Assembly (NCBI RefSeq): GCF_000687455.2
Contig: NZ_JGVW01000080.1
Location: 1-64,000, forward strand
Reading direction: 5' to 3'
Length of the DNA stretch: 64,000 nt
Source: Burkholderia sp. lig30
GTDB taxonomy: Bacteria > Pseudomonadota > Gammaproteobacteria > Burkholderiales > Burkholderiaceae
The translations under genes were made by a program, and so were the position numbers. This document shows positions 10,511 to 18,049 of the stretch, in pieces; the first letter of the stretch is position 1; the number at the start of each line of letters is the position of its first letter. Under the pieces are notes generated by a model. The model ran no database searches. It was not told where the DNA came from and saw nothing but the letters and a program-made list of their open reading frames with translations.

Positions 10511-11551
10511 ATGCGTCGAGCGTTGGTTATCGCACCGAACTGGATCGGTGACGCATTGATGGCGCAGCCGCTCTTTGCGCTGCTGAAGAAACTGCATCCG
10601 CGCATCGCGATCGATGCCGTCGCGCCCGCCTGGGTCGCGCCGGTGCTCGAGCGAATGCCGGAGATCCACGATGTCTACGCGACCGACCTCGCCCACGGCA
10701 AGCTGCAGATGCTGCGCCGCTGGCAGCTCGCGAGCGACCTGCGCGACAACGGCTACGATGCCGCGTACGTGCTGCCGAACTCGCTGAAGTCCGCACTGAT
10801 CCCGTGGCTCGCGGGCATTCCGCTGCGCATCGGCTACACCGGCGAGCACCGCTACGGCCTGTTGAACGTGCGGCACGCGAACCCGCGCAAGGCGCACGGC
10901 GAGCGGCCGCCGATGACCGGCCACTACGCGGCGCTCGCGTACGCGCCCGGCGCGAAGCTGCCGGAGTCGATGAAGACCTTGCCGCCGCCGCGCCTCGAAT
11001 CCGACCTGAACGAAACGGCGCGCGTGTCCGCGCGTTTCAATCTCGATACGCGCAAGCCGCTCGTCGTGTTCTGCCCGGGCGCCGAATACGGTCCGGCGAA
11101 GCGCTGGCCGCCCGAGCACTTCGCGTCGCTCGCGAAGATCGTCCACCAGTCGTTCCCGTACACGCAGATCATCGCGCTCGGCTCGCCAAAGGACGCCGCC
11201 GCCGCGCAGGCGATCGCCAACGACGCGCCCAACGTGCACAACCTGTGCGGGCAGACATCGCTGTCGGAAGCGTGCGCGCTGATCGCGCGCGCGAACGCGG
11301 TCGTCACCAACGATTCCGGGCTGATGCACGTCGCCGCGGCGCTGCGCCGGCCGCTCGTCGCGTTGTACGGCTCGACGGATCCGCGCCACACCCCACCGCT
11401 GTCGGAGCTGGCAAAGGTACAATGGCTGCATCTCGAATGCAGTCCCTGCTTCGAACGCGAGTGCCCGCTCGGCCATCTGAAGTGCCTGCGCGAACTCGGC
11501 CCGGAGCAGGTATTCGGCGATTTGCGCGGCATGCTCGTCGGGCAGCGCTGA
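10511..11551 (+). CDS. waaF: ADP-heptose:LPS heptosyltransferase II
   Basis: Glycosyltransferase family 9 enzyme adding the second L-glycero-D-manno-heptose to the lipopolysaccharide inner core at the cytoplasmic face of the inner membrane. Seen: 346 aa; N-terminal LVIAPNWIGDALMAQPL, the GAEYGPAKRWP motif in the middle, and the donor-binding NDSGLMHVAAAL plus YGSTDPRHTPP blocks. The cysteine-rich C-terminus (ECSPCFERECPLGH) is typical of WaaF. The length is normal. Confidence 0.95.
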   Translation: MRRALVIAPNWIGDALMAQPLFALLKKLHPRIAIDAVAPAWVAPVLERMPEIHDVYATDLAHGKLQMLRRWQLASDLRDNGYDAAYVLPNSLKSALIPWLAGIPLRIGYTGEHRYGLLNVRHANPRKAHGERPPMTGHYAALAYAPGAKLPESMKTLPPPRLESDLNETARVSARFNLDTRKPLVVFCPGAEYGPAKRWPPEHFASLAKIVHQSFPYTQIIALGSPKDAAAAQAIANDAPNVHNLCGQTSLSEACALIARANAVVTNDSGLMHVAAALRRPLVALYGSTDPRHTPPLSELAKVQWLHLECSPCFERECPLGHLKCLRELGPEQVFGDLRGMLVGQR

Positions 11552-11667
11552 CCGGTCACGGCCAGCGCGCTGCGGCGCGCGCGCCGGGCAATCCGATTCA
11601 CCGGTATGCGGCGGCCTTGCGGCCGCCGTCCTGAAACGGCGCGCGACGCGCGCGAGAGATAAACCCG

Positions 11668-12114
11668 ATGCCACGTTTTGCCCGCCTCTTCGAAGCCGCC
11701 GCCGATACGCTCAACGCTTACTACCAGGCCATCGCGGACGCCAACCTCGACGCCCTGATGGCCCTGTGGATCGACGAGGATTTCGCCAGCTGCATCTGGG
11801 CGGACGGCGCGCATCTGCACGGCCTCGAGCAGATTCGCAGCGGCTTCGGCGCACGGCTGTCCACGCAGCACGTGACGATCGAGCCGCTCGACATTCGCGT
11901 GTACGACAGTCTCGGCACCGTCGTCTACACGATTGCCGAAGCGCATCAGCAAGGCGACCTGACTGCCGAGCCCGACATGGTGTTCGCCACCTACGTGATG
12001 ATTCACGAGCGGGGCGAATGGCGCATCGCGCACATCCATGCGAGCCCGATTCCCGAACAGGCGGCCGGGCAGTTCGCCGCCAAGATCCGCCACGGGCAAG
12101 GCCCGCTGCATTGA
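11668..12114 (+). CDS. NTF2-like / SnoaL-like domain protein
   Basis: 148 aa, a single compact alpha+beta domain of the NTF2-like superfamily: an N-terminal helix (AAADTLNAYYQAIADANLDA), a strand segment with the typical LWIDEDFASCIWADG pattern, and a C-terminal sheet containing WRIAHIHASPI. Proteins of this type are enzymes or ligand-binding modules; no catalytic assignment is possible here. It is followed at 18 bases by the hydrolase gene, so the two are probably co-transcribed. Confidence 0.75.
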   Translation: MPRFARLFEAAADTLNAYYQAIADANLDALMALWIDEDFASCIWADGAHLHGLEQIRSGFGARLSTQHVTIEPLDIRVYDSLGTVVYTIAEAHQQGDLTAEPDMVFATYVMIHERGEWRIAHIHASPIPEQAAGQFAAKIRHGQGPLH

Positions 12115-12132
12115 AGAATACGCGGGGCGATC

Positions 12133-13164
12133 ATGAGTACGGCTTCTCCGCCCACACCGCTTTCCGGAGCGAACGACCCGGACGACGCGCAGCGCTATCG
12201 CGCGCCGCGCTGGCTGCCGAGCAGCCACGCGCAAACCATCGTGCCCGCGCTGTTCGCGCGACGGCCGGCAGTCGCGTATCGGCGCGAGCGATGGGAAACG
12301 CCCGACCACGACTTCATCGACCTCGACTGGCTCGCGCATCTCGATAGCGCCGCGCCGCCGCCCGATGCGCCGCTGTTCGTGCTATTCCACGGCCTCGAAG
12401 GCAGCTCCGGCTCGCATTACGCGCTGGCGCTGCTGGCCGAGGCGCGCGCGAAGGGCTGGCACGGCGTCGTCCCGCACTTCCGGAGCTGCAGCGGCGAGAT
12501 GAACCGCCAGCCGCGCTTCTACCATCTGGCCGACAGTGCCGAGGTCGACTGGATTCTCAACCGCCTTGCCGCGCAACACCGCGGGCCGCTCGTCGTCGCC
12601 GGCGTCTCGCTCGGCGGCAACGTGCTGCTGCGCTGGCTCGGCGAGCATCGCAGCGACACGTCGATCGTGCACGCCGCCGCCGCGATCTCGACGCCGCTCG
12701 ACGTCCACGCGGGCGGCCACGCGCTGTCGCAAGGCTTCGCGCGGGTCTACACGCGCAGCTTCCTGAAAACCCTGAAGCGCAAGGCGCTCGCCAAGCTCGA
12801 CCAGTATCCCGGGCTGTTCGACCGCGACGCGATGCTCGCGGCCGTGACGATGCACGACTTCGACGACGTCGTCACCGCGCCGCTGCACGGCTTCGCCGAC
12901 GCGAACGACTACTGGACGCAAGCGACGACGCGCCCGCTGCTGCCCGCGATCGACGTGCCGACGCTGATCCTCAATGCCCGCAACGACCCGTTCCTGCCCG
13001 CGTCGGCCCTGCCCGGCCCGAGGGACGTGTCACCCGCCGTCGAGCTCGACCAGCCCGAGCACGGCGGCCATGCGGGATTCATGACCGGGCCGTTCCCCGG
13101 CCGGCTCGACTGGTTGTCGGTGCGGGTGTTCGGCTATTGTTCCCGATTCGTCGACCATGGATGA
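12133..13164 (+). CDS. YheT-like alpha/beta-fold hydrolase
   Basis: 343 aa serine hydrolase of the YheT/ABHD1-3 type. Seen: N-terminal RAPRWLPSSHAQTIVPALF, characteristic of the family; FHGLEGSSGSHYA (oxyanion region); the nucleophile elbow GVSLGGN with Ser159; and later an acid-containing segment (LNARNDPFLP) and a histidine in EHGGHAGF. The substrate is unknown, though relatives act on esters or lipids. Its stop overlaps the start of the next gene by 8 bases, implying translational coupling. Confidence 0.88.
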   Translation: MSTASPPTPLSGANDPDDAQRYRAPRWLPSSHAQTIVPALFARRPAVAYRRERWETPDHDFIDLDWLAHLDSAAPPPDAPLFVLFHGLEGSSGSHYALALLAEARAKGWHGVVPHFRSCSGEMNRQPRFYHLADSAEVDWILNRLAAQHRGPLVVAGVSLGGNVLLRWLGEHRSDTSIVHAAAAISTPLDVHAGGHALSQGFARVYTRSFLKTLKRKALAKLDQYPGLFDRDAMLAAVTMHDFDDVVTAPLHGFADANDYWTQATTRPLLPAIDVPTLILNARNDPFLPASALPGPRDVSPAVELDQPEHGGHAGFMTGPFPGRLDWLSVRVFGYCSRFVDHG

Positions 13165-13744
13165 CATCGTCAGACAAGCCCTCTCCAAATGGCCGAACGT
13201 GCCGCACTGCACCGGCTGGCTGCTGCTCGACCGGCGCGGCGACTGGCGCACGCGGGACGACGCCGCGCAGGCGGCCGGCTCGCTCGGCTCGCCGATCCGC
13301 CACGCCGCGCTGATCGGCTTCATCGCCCGCAACTACGCATGTGACGAGCACGGGCAGTGGTATTTCCAGAACGGCCCGCAGCGCGTCTACGTGGAGCTCG
13401 CCTACACGCCGTGGATCGTGCGGCTCGCCGAGCAGGACGGCAGGCTGGCGCTGACCGACCAGACCGGCCGTGCGTTTGAGCCCGCGCAAGCCTGGCTCGA
13501 CGATGCGGGCGGCGTGCTGTTCGTCGATACGAGCACCCCGCCGCGCGTCGCCGCGCTGCACGACCACGATCTCGGCCTGTTCGCCGATCACGCCGATCTC
13601 GACGCGACGCCGCCGCTGCTGCGCTGGCCCGCCGGCGCCGGGCTGCCGCTCGACACGATCGCATGCGCGGACGTGCCCGCGCGCTTCGGCTTCGTCGCGA
13701 GTCCGGCCGAGCGGACCAGGGCCGCGCAGCCCGGCGCGCACTGA
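13157..13744 (+). CDS. DUF2946-like conserved protein
   Basis: 195 aa, no signal peptide or membrane segment. The N-terminus MDDIVRQALSKWPNVPHCTGW and the GQWYFQNGPQRVYVELAYTPW core match a proteobacterial family that I recall as DUF2946; function unknown. It starts inside the end of the upstream hydrolase gene, so the two are co-expressed. The C-terminal third is proline/alanine-rich and less conserved in appearance. Confidence 0.78.
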   Translation: MDDIVRQALSKWPNVPHCTGWLLLDRRGDWRTRDDAAQAAGSLGSPIRHAALIGFIARNYACDEHGQWYFQNGPQRVYVELAYTPWIVRLAEQDGRLALTDQTGRAFEPAQAWLDDAGGVLFVDTSTPPRVAALHDHDLGLFADHADLDATPPLLRWPAGAGLPLDTIACADVPARFGFVASPAERTRAAQPGAH

Positions 13745-13751
13745 CGCGGCG

Positions 13752-15449
13752 TCAGCTACGGCCGTTCTTGTCGTCGTCGCGCTCCTCCTTGTAGCGCGCC
13801 TCGAATTCACGCAGGCGCGCGTCGATCATCGACTGCTCGTAGAACGTCACGTCCTTCGCGTCGCGCGCCTCCTTCAGCTGGCGGATCGCCGACGGCCATG
13901 CGCCGTCGAGCGCGAGCTTTTCCGCCAGCGCGCGGCGCCGCGCGAGCACGTCGCCCTTGCCATCGCTCGCCTTCGCAAGGTAATCCCACCAGTCCGGCTG
14001 TTCCGGATCGGCCTGCGCCTGCGTGCGCGCGAGCGCCTGCGCGTCGGCGAAGCGCCGCGCCGCGAGCAACGCCTGCAGATTCGCGACGATCGCCGCATGC
14101 GACGCCGGCCAGCGTCGGCGTGCGAGCGCCGCGAGCCGCACCGCGTCGTCGGCCTGCCCGGCACGGCGCGCGATGTCTGCCGCCAGCACGTCGAGACTCG
14201 GCGAGCTGCCCGACGGATCGTCGTCGCGGTGCGCGGTCGCGTCGAACGCGCGACGCGCGGACGCGAGCGCCTGGCTCGCGGGGTCGTACTGCCCGGCGAG
14301 CGTGTTCGCCAGCGCGACGCCGTACCAGTTTGCCGCGACGTTCGCGGCGGTGTGCTCCTCGATCTCCAGGCGCATGCGGCGCGCCTCGGCCGCGATGTCG
14401 GTCGACGCGCGGTTCTGCAGGATGCGCAGCCGCGCGCGCACGAAGCCGTACTCCGCCGACTGCCGCGGCTGCCGGTACGGCGCGCGCCGCGCGCGATCCT
14501 CCATGTCTGCGATCCGCTCGCCCGTCAGCGGATGGGTGCGCGCGTAGGCGGGCACGCCGGCGTCGCCCGTCGACGCGCGCTCGAGCCGCTCGAAAAAGCC
14601 CGGCATCCCGTACGGGTCGTAGCCCGCGCCCGCGAGCAGCTGGAAGCCGACGCGATCCGCCTCGCGTTCCGCCGACCGGGAAAAACGCAGCTGATTGTCG
14701 ACCGCGAACGCCTGCCCGCCCATCACGATCGCGCTGCCCAGATCGCCGCTTCTCGCCACCACGCCGGCCAGCACGCCGAGGAGCATCGTCGCGAGCGCGG
14801 TGTAGCCGCCCCGCTCGTTCGCCGTGATCATCCGCGCGATGTGGCGCTGCAGCACGTGGCCCATCTCGTGGCCGAGGACCGACGCCAGCTCGGATTCCGT
14901 CTGCGTCGTGACGACGAGCCCGCTGTTGACGCCGATGAAGCCGCCCGGCATCGAGAACGCATTGATCTGCGGATCGCGCACCGCGAACAGGTCGAAATCG
15001 GGCGTGTAGCCGCCGATGTAGCGCGCGGCGGCGGCGGCCGCGAGCCGCGCCGCGATCGCGTTCAGGTAGTCGCGCACCAGCCAGTCGTCGAGATAGTCGG
15101 GATCGCGCCGCACTTCGCGCATCACCCGCTCGCCGACCTTGCGCTCGGCCTGCGGCGTCAGCGTGCCACCGGACCCATCGCCCAGGTCCGGCAGCTGCAG
15201 CGCCTTGAGCGGCGCGCGCAGGCTCGCGGCGGCATTCGACGCGCCGTCCCCGCCTGACAGGCGGCTTTCGGCGCCGCCGTAGGTTCCGAACACGTCGGCG
15301 GCGATCCCGGGCGGCACCGTCGAGATCGACGGCGATTCGATCGCAGGCGCCGCCTCGAGCGGCGCTGCGCCCGCGCGTTGCGCGAAACCGTCGGGCGGCA
15401 GCGCGAGCGCAACCGACAACGACGCAGCAAGCAACTGTTTGACACGCAT
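13752..15449 (-). CDS. M48 family metalloprotease with TPR region (BepA/YfgC-like)
   Basis: Periplasmic zinc metallopeptidase likely involved in outer-membrane protein quality control, as known for E. coli BepA. Seen: 565 aa; a signal peptide (MRVKQLLAASLSVALALPPDGFA), an N-terminal linker, the HEMGHVLQRH zinc motif at residue ~194, a downstream EREADRVG motif supplying the third ligand, then a long alpha-helical C-terminus with tetratricopeptide-like repeats. The ATG at 15449 gives an immediate signal peptide; a longer in-frame start would bury it. The gene is divergent from moaC. Confidence 0.9.
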   Translation of the reverse strand: MRVKQLLAASLSVALALPPDGFAQRAGAAPLEAAPAIESPSISTVPPGIAADVFGTYGGAESRLSGGDGASNAAASLRAPLKALQLPDLGDGSGGTLTPQAERKVGERVMREVRRDPDYLDDWLVRDYLNAIAARLAAAAAARYIGGYTPDFDLFAVRDPQINAFSMPGGFIGVNSGLVVTTQTESELASVLGHEMGHVLQRHIARMITANERGGYTALATMLLGVLAGVVARSGDLGSAIVMGGQAFAVDNQLRFSRSAEREADRVGFQLLAGAGYDPYGMPGFFERLERASTGDAGVPAYARTHPLTGERIADMEDRARRAPYRQPRQSAEYGFVRARLRILQNRASTDIAAEARRMRLEIEEHTAANVAANWYGVALANTLAGQYDPASQALASARRAFDATAHRDDDPSGSSPSLDVLAADIARRAGQADDAVRLAALARRRWPASHAAIVANLQALLAARRFADAQALARTQAQADPEQPDWWDYLAKASDGKGDVLARRRALAEKLALDGAWPSAIRQLKEARDAKDVTFYEQSMIDARLREFEARYKEERDDDKNGRS

Positions 15450-15670
15450 GGCAGGATGATCACGATGCCGTTTCGCGCGCGTCGCGCGCCCGGCGGCGAT
15501 TGGTATGAATATCGTGGTCATTGTAATGGGGTCGAGAGGTCGATCGCGATGCGCGGCATCACGCCCGGCTGTACCGCACGGGGGCCGCTGCTATGATAGG
15601 CGCCCTCTGAAGCTTTGCATTGGATCGAACCAGGCGCTGACGCGCCGTCGTCGATCGACAGGAGCAAGAC

Positions 15671-16147
15671 ATGTCTGGACTGACCCATTTCGACGCCGCC
15701 GGCCACGCGCACATGGTCGACGTCGGCGGCAAGCAGGAAACGCAGCGCATCGCCGTGGCGCGCGGCACGATCCGGATGCTGCCGGCCACGTTCGAGCTGA
15801 TCCGCGACGGCCGCGCAAAAAAAGGCGACGTGCTCGGCGTCGCGCGGATCGCGGCGATTCAGGGCGCGAAGCGGACCGCCGACCTGATCCCGCTGTGCCA
15901 TCCGCTCGCGTTGACCCGCGTGGCGGTGGATTTCGAGCTCGACGATACGCTGCCGGGCGTGCGTTGCACCGCGCAGGTGGAGACGTTCGGCCGCACCGGG
16001 GTGGAGATGGAAGCGCTGACCGCGGTGCAGGTCGGGCTGCTGACGGTCTACGACATGTGCAAGGCGGTGGATCGCGGGATGACCATCACCGACGTGAAGG
16101 TGATGGAGAAACACGGCGGGAAGTCGGGGGACTGGAAGGCGGAGTAA
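15671..16147 (+). CDS. moaC: Cyclic pyranopterin monophosphate synthase MoaC
   Basis: Forms cyclic pyranopterin monophosphate from the MoaA product in molybdenum cofactor synthesis. Seen: 158 aa; N-terminal [13 protein letters not shown], the [13 protein letters not shown] active-site block, [23 protein letters not shown] split over residues ~115-137, and KxGGKSGDW at the end. This is the full family length. A purine-rich ribosome binding site (GACAGGAGC) precedes the ATG. The other moa genes are not in this window. Confidence 0.97.
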   Translation: MSGLTHFDAAGHAHMVDVGGKQETQRIAVARGTIRMLPATFELIRDGRAKKGDVLGVARIAAIQGAKRTADLIPLCHPLALTRVAVDFELDDTLPGVRCTAQVETFGRTGVEMEALTAVQVGLLTVYDMCKAVDRGMTITDVKVMEKHGGKSGDWKAE

Positions 16148-16226
16148 GCCGCACCAGCGCGCGCGACAAGGTTCGTGGCGATGCCGCGCCGCCAAGCGGC
16201 ACGACATCGTACGACGAACCGGTTAC

Positions 16227-16538
16227 TTACTTGAGGGCAATCTGCGGCAGGGTGTTGTTCCACGCGTCCTTGGCCCAGGCCAGCGTTTCGTCGCCGCCCA
16301 CGAGCGTGCCGGCGATAACGCCCCACACGGTACCAATGAGGGGCGTCACAGCATAGCCGACGAGCTGTGCAAGCGCGCCAAAGCCGAATCCGCCAGCGCC
16401 GCCCAGCTTGCCGCCGAGCGCTATCGCGAGAACACCGCCCGTAATGCCGCCGATAATGGCACCGCGTGCCGCATCATCGAGCGAAGTCGCCCAGCCGCCC
16501 GATACGTTCCGTGCTTCGATACCCGTCAATTCGCGCAT
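16227..16538 (-). CDS. Double-glycine-leader peptide, bacteriocin-like
   Basis: 103 aa from ATG at 16538, with AGGAAAGG upstream as ribosome binding site. Seen: a 15-residue leader MRELTGIEARNVSGG ending in the Gly-Gly typical of substrates cleaved by C39-peptidase ABC exporters, then a body very rich in Gly, Ala and Ile with repeated GxxxG-like spacing (GAIIGGITGG; GGKLGGAGGFGFG) and a short polar tail. Known: this architecture matches class II bacteriocins and class II microcins. Inferred: an exported, membrane-active peptide. No immunity gene or exporter is adjacent. The leader shares geometry with three peptides at 50.8-52.3 kb. Confidence 0.75.
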   Translation of the reverse strand: MRELTGIEARNVSGGWATSLDDAARGAIIGGITGGVLAIALGGKLGGAGGFGFGALAQLVGYAVTPLIGTVWGVIAGTLVGGDETLAWAKDAWNNTLPQIALK

Positions 16539-16605
16539 AGTCGTTTTTCCTTTCCTGAAATCGGCACATCGACGTACGTCCCGCACGGGTATCAGGCAGA
16601 GGCAA

Positions 16606-16746
16606 TCAATCGAGCACATTCATGCCTTGCAGCTCAGAGCCGCACGCCTGCCCCGTCCGACGACGATGTCCGTGATTCGCTCGACCAGCAAAAGATACGA
16701 GACGCTCAAGGGCGGCAATATCGTTGCTCGTCCAATTTTGCGCAGC
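16606..16746 (-). pseudogene. Possible decayed small helix-turn-helix-like protein
   Basis: On the minus strand one frame reads WTSNDIAALERLV, and the neighbouring frame continues RITDIVVGRGRRAALSCKA before the first frame resumes with QGMNVLD. Spliced across two frameshifts this resembles small DNA-binding-like proteins with a W-x-x-x-D-I-x-x-L ... I-x-x-x-x-x-R-x-x-x-A-L pattern. No complete frame exists and the region is less GC-rich than its neighbours. Alternatively it is simply non-coding. The 16539-16974 gap holds nothing else that I can recognise. Confidence 0.25.
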
Positions 16747-16974
16747 GTCACGTTCGCGACAGCGCGCCGGAGGGCCGCGGATCCCGCCTTGCGCACGACA
16801 GCGACACCCACTCCATCCATTATCGTCGACGCATATTTTTCGAATTCCTAACCAATCACATATGATCATGTCCAACACAAGGACATTTGAAATCACATTA
16901 CCGACGCAAAGGAAAGACTGGAACCCCCTGGCGCGCCGATCTTCGGACCGGTTACATACCGGCGCATCCGATGC

Positions 16975-17424
16975 TCACAACATCGACTTGCCTTGCGCGA
17001 GAATCTTGTCGCACACCTGTTTCGTCATCTGCTCTTTCAGGCCGCCGCCGCTCAGATTCAACTGATTGCCATTGCCCGTATTCAGGATCCCCTTGGCGCC
17101 ATCGGCGTAGCCCCTGTCGGACGAAGACGAACCGCCCGGCAGCTTGCTCATCAGGGAATCCTTGACCGACGATGCGCCGCCGCCCAGATAGTTGTTCTTG
17201 ATGCAAAATTCCAGAATTCCCGCTACGTTTCCGCTACTGCTGGATGACAGCGAGTGCAACGAGAGTCCGTTGCCCAACCCGCCCAAGCCGCTCAGCCCGC
17301 CAGATGATCCGCCGGCTCCACCTTGATTGAGAAGGCCGCCAAGCTGCGCGTGGGCGACGGAAACGTACAGCAAACCAGCAATCAGGAACCCCTTCCCTGC
17401 GGTGCGGTGCTTGCGTGTGCCCAT
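16975..17424 (-). CDS. DUF2501-like secreted protein
   Basis: 149 aa with an N-terminal signal peptide ending at AHA, followed by a low-complexity Gly/Ser/Leu region and the conserved C-terminal half (FCIKNNYLGGGASSVKDSL, ADGAKGIL, LSGGGLKEQMTKQVCDKIL). This pattern matches the DUF2501 family (E. coli YjjA); function unknown. Probably periplasmic. It is one of three consecutive minus-strand genes for small exported proteins in this region. Confidence 0.82.
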   Translation of the reverse strand: MGTRKHRTAGKGFLIAGLLYVSVAHAQLGGLLNQGGAGGSSGGLSGLGGLGNGLSLHSLSSSSSGNVAGILEFCIKNNYLGGGASSVKDSLMSKLPGGSSSSDRGYADGAKGILNTGNGNQLNLSGGGLKEQMTKQVCDKILAQGKSML

Positions 17425-17506
17425 GGCATCCCCATTTTTCCGGAACCAGACCAGTTTTCAATATAGTGCCTTTCAGAGACGCTACGCCTGCGCGAAGCAG
17501 GTGGGC

Positions 17507-17533
17507 ACAAAAAAACCCGCGTAGCGCGGGTTT
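17507..17533 (-). terminator. Rho-independent terminator of the LprI-like gene
   Basis: Minus-strand stem AAACCCGC/GCGGGTTT (arms 17513-17520 and 17526-17533, 5-base loop) followed by seven T residues; about 58 bases past the stop codon of the 17591-17947 gene. Confidence 0.8.
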
Positions 17534-17590
17534 ACTCGGAAGCAGCGGTCAGCGGCAACGCCTTTCCCGATGGTGATGCATCGATTCGTT

Positions 17591-17947
17591 TCAGTTGATG
17601 TCGCTGGACTGCACGCATGCCGCATGGATCCCGGTCACGACCGGCGCATCGCAGACATCATCCACGCGCTTCCGATACAGGTCGATCAGGCATTTTTCGG
17701 TCGTGCACTTGTTGCGTTGGGCCAGCCATGCCCGCTGCTCCTTCTTCAAGGACGTGCCGCCATCGCCCAGATCCGTTGCGAGCATGCCCTTGTAGTTGTC
17801 CGTCAGCGCGTCGTCCAGCTTCCCAAGCAAAGGATTCGCGCAGATCGCCTTCTCCACGAAGGTCGATGCCTTCTTGCAGTCGAACGACGTAGCGTGCGCC
17901 AGCGGCGGCACGATCAGCAACACCGCAAGCAGATGTCGAAATTTCAT
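17591..17947 (-). CDS. LprI/DUF1311-like secreted protein
   Basis: 118 aa with a signal peptide (MKFRHLLAVLLIVPPLAHA). The mature part contains the family pattern FDCKKASTFVEKAICANPLLGKLDDAL, a WLAQRNKC segment, and six cysteines in all. Known: this family includes LprI, a lysozyme inhibitor, and many uncharacterised periplasmic proteins. Inferred: periplasmic, possibly protecting against lysozyme. It has a strong terminator downstream and stands as a monocistronic unit. Confidence 0.85.
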   Translation of the reverse strand: MKFRHLLAVLLIVPPLAHATSFDCKKASTFVEKAICANPLLGKLDDALTDNYKGMLATDLGDGGTSLKKEQRAWLAQRNKCTTEKCLIDLYRKRVDDVCDAPVVTGIHAACVQSSDIN

Positions 17948-17980
17948 GGTCTTCCTCCGTTGTCAGTTATTGGATCCTGC

Positions 17981-18004
17981 AAAACCGCCGCATGAATGCG
18001 GCGG
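17981..18004 (-). terminator. Likely terminator of the pilin/PglL transcript
   Basis: Nine-base stem (17985-17993 with 17996-18004) followed on the minus strand by TTTT. It lies 46 bases after the pglL-like stop. A second perfect 20-base palindrome sits at 18021-18040. The short T tract makes this less certain than other terminators here. Confidence 0.45.
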
Positions 18005-18049
18005 CGACTTCGATTCCGATGCGCCGGCCCGGGCCGGCGCCCATCGTCC

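Noticed and set aside
16801-16835. An ATGCGTCGACGATAA string as a possible remnant GG leader
   Set aside because: It encodes only four residues before a stop and has none of the later leader positions.
18021-18040. Perfect 20-base palindrome near the PglL stop
   Set aside because: GC-only palindromes are common at this base composition; no T run follows, so it was not called a terminator.
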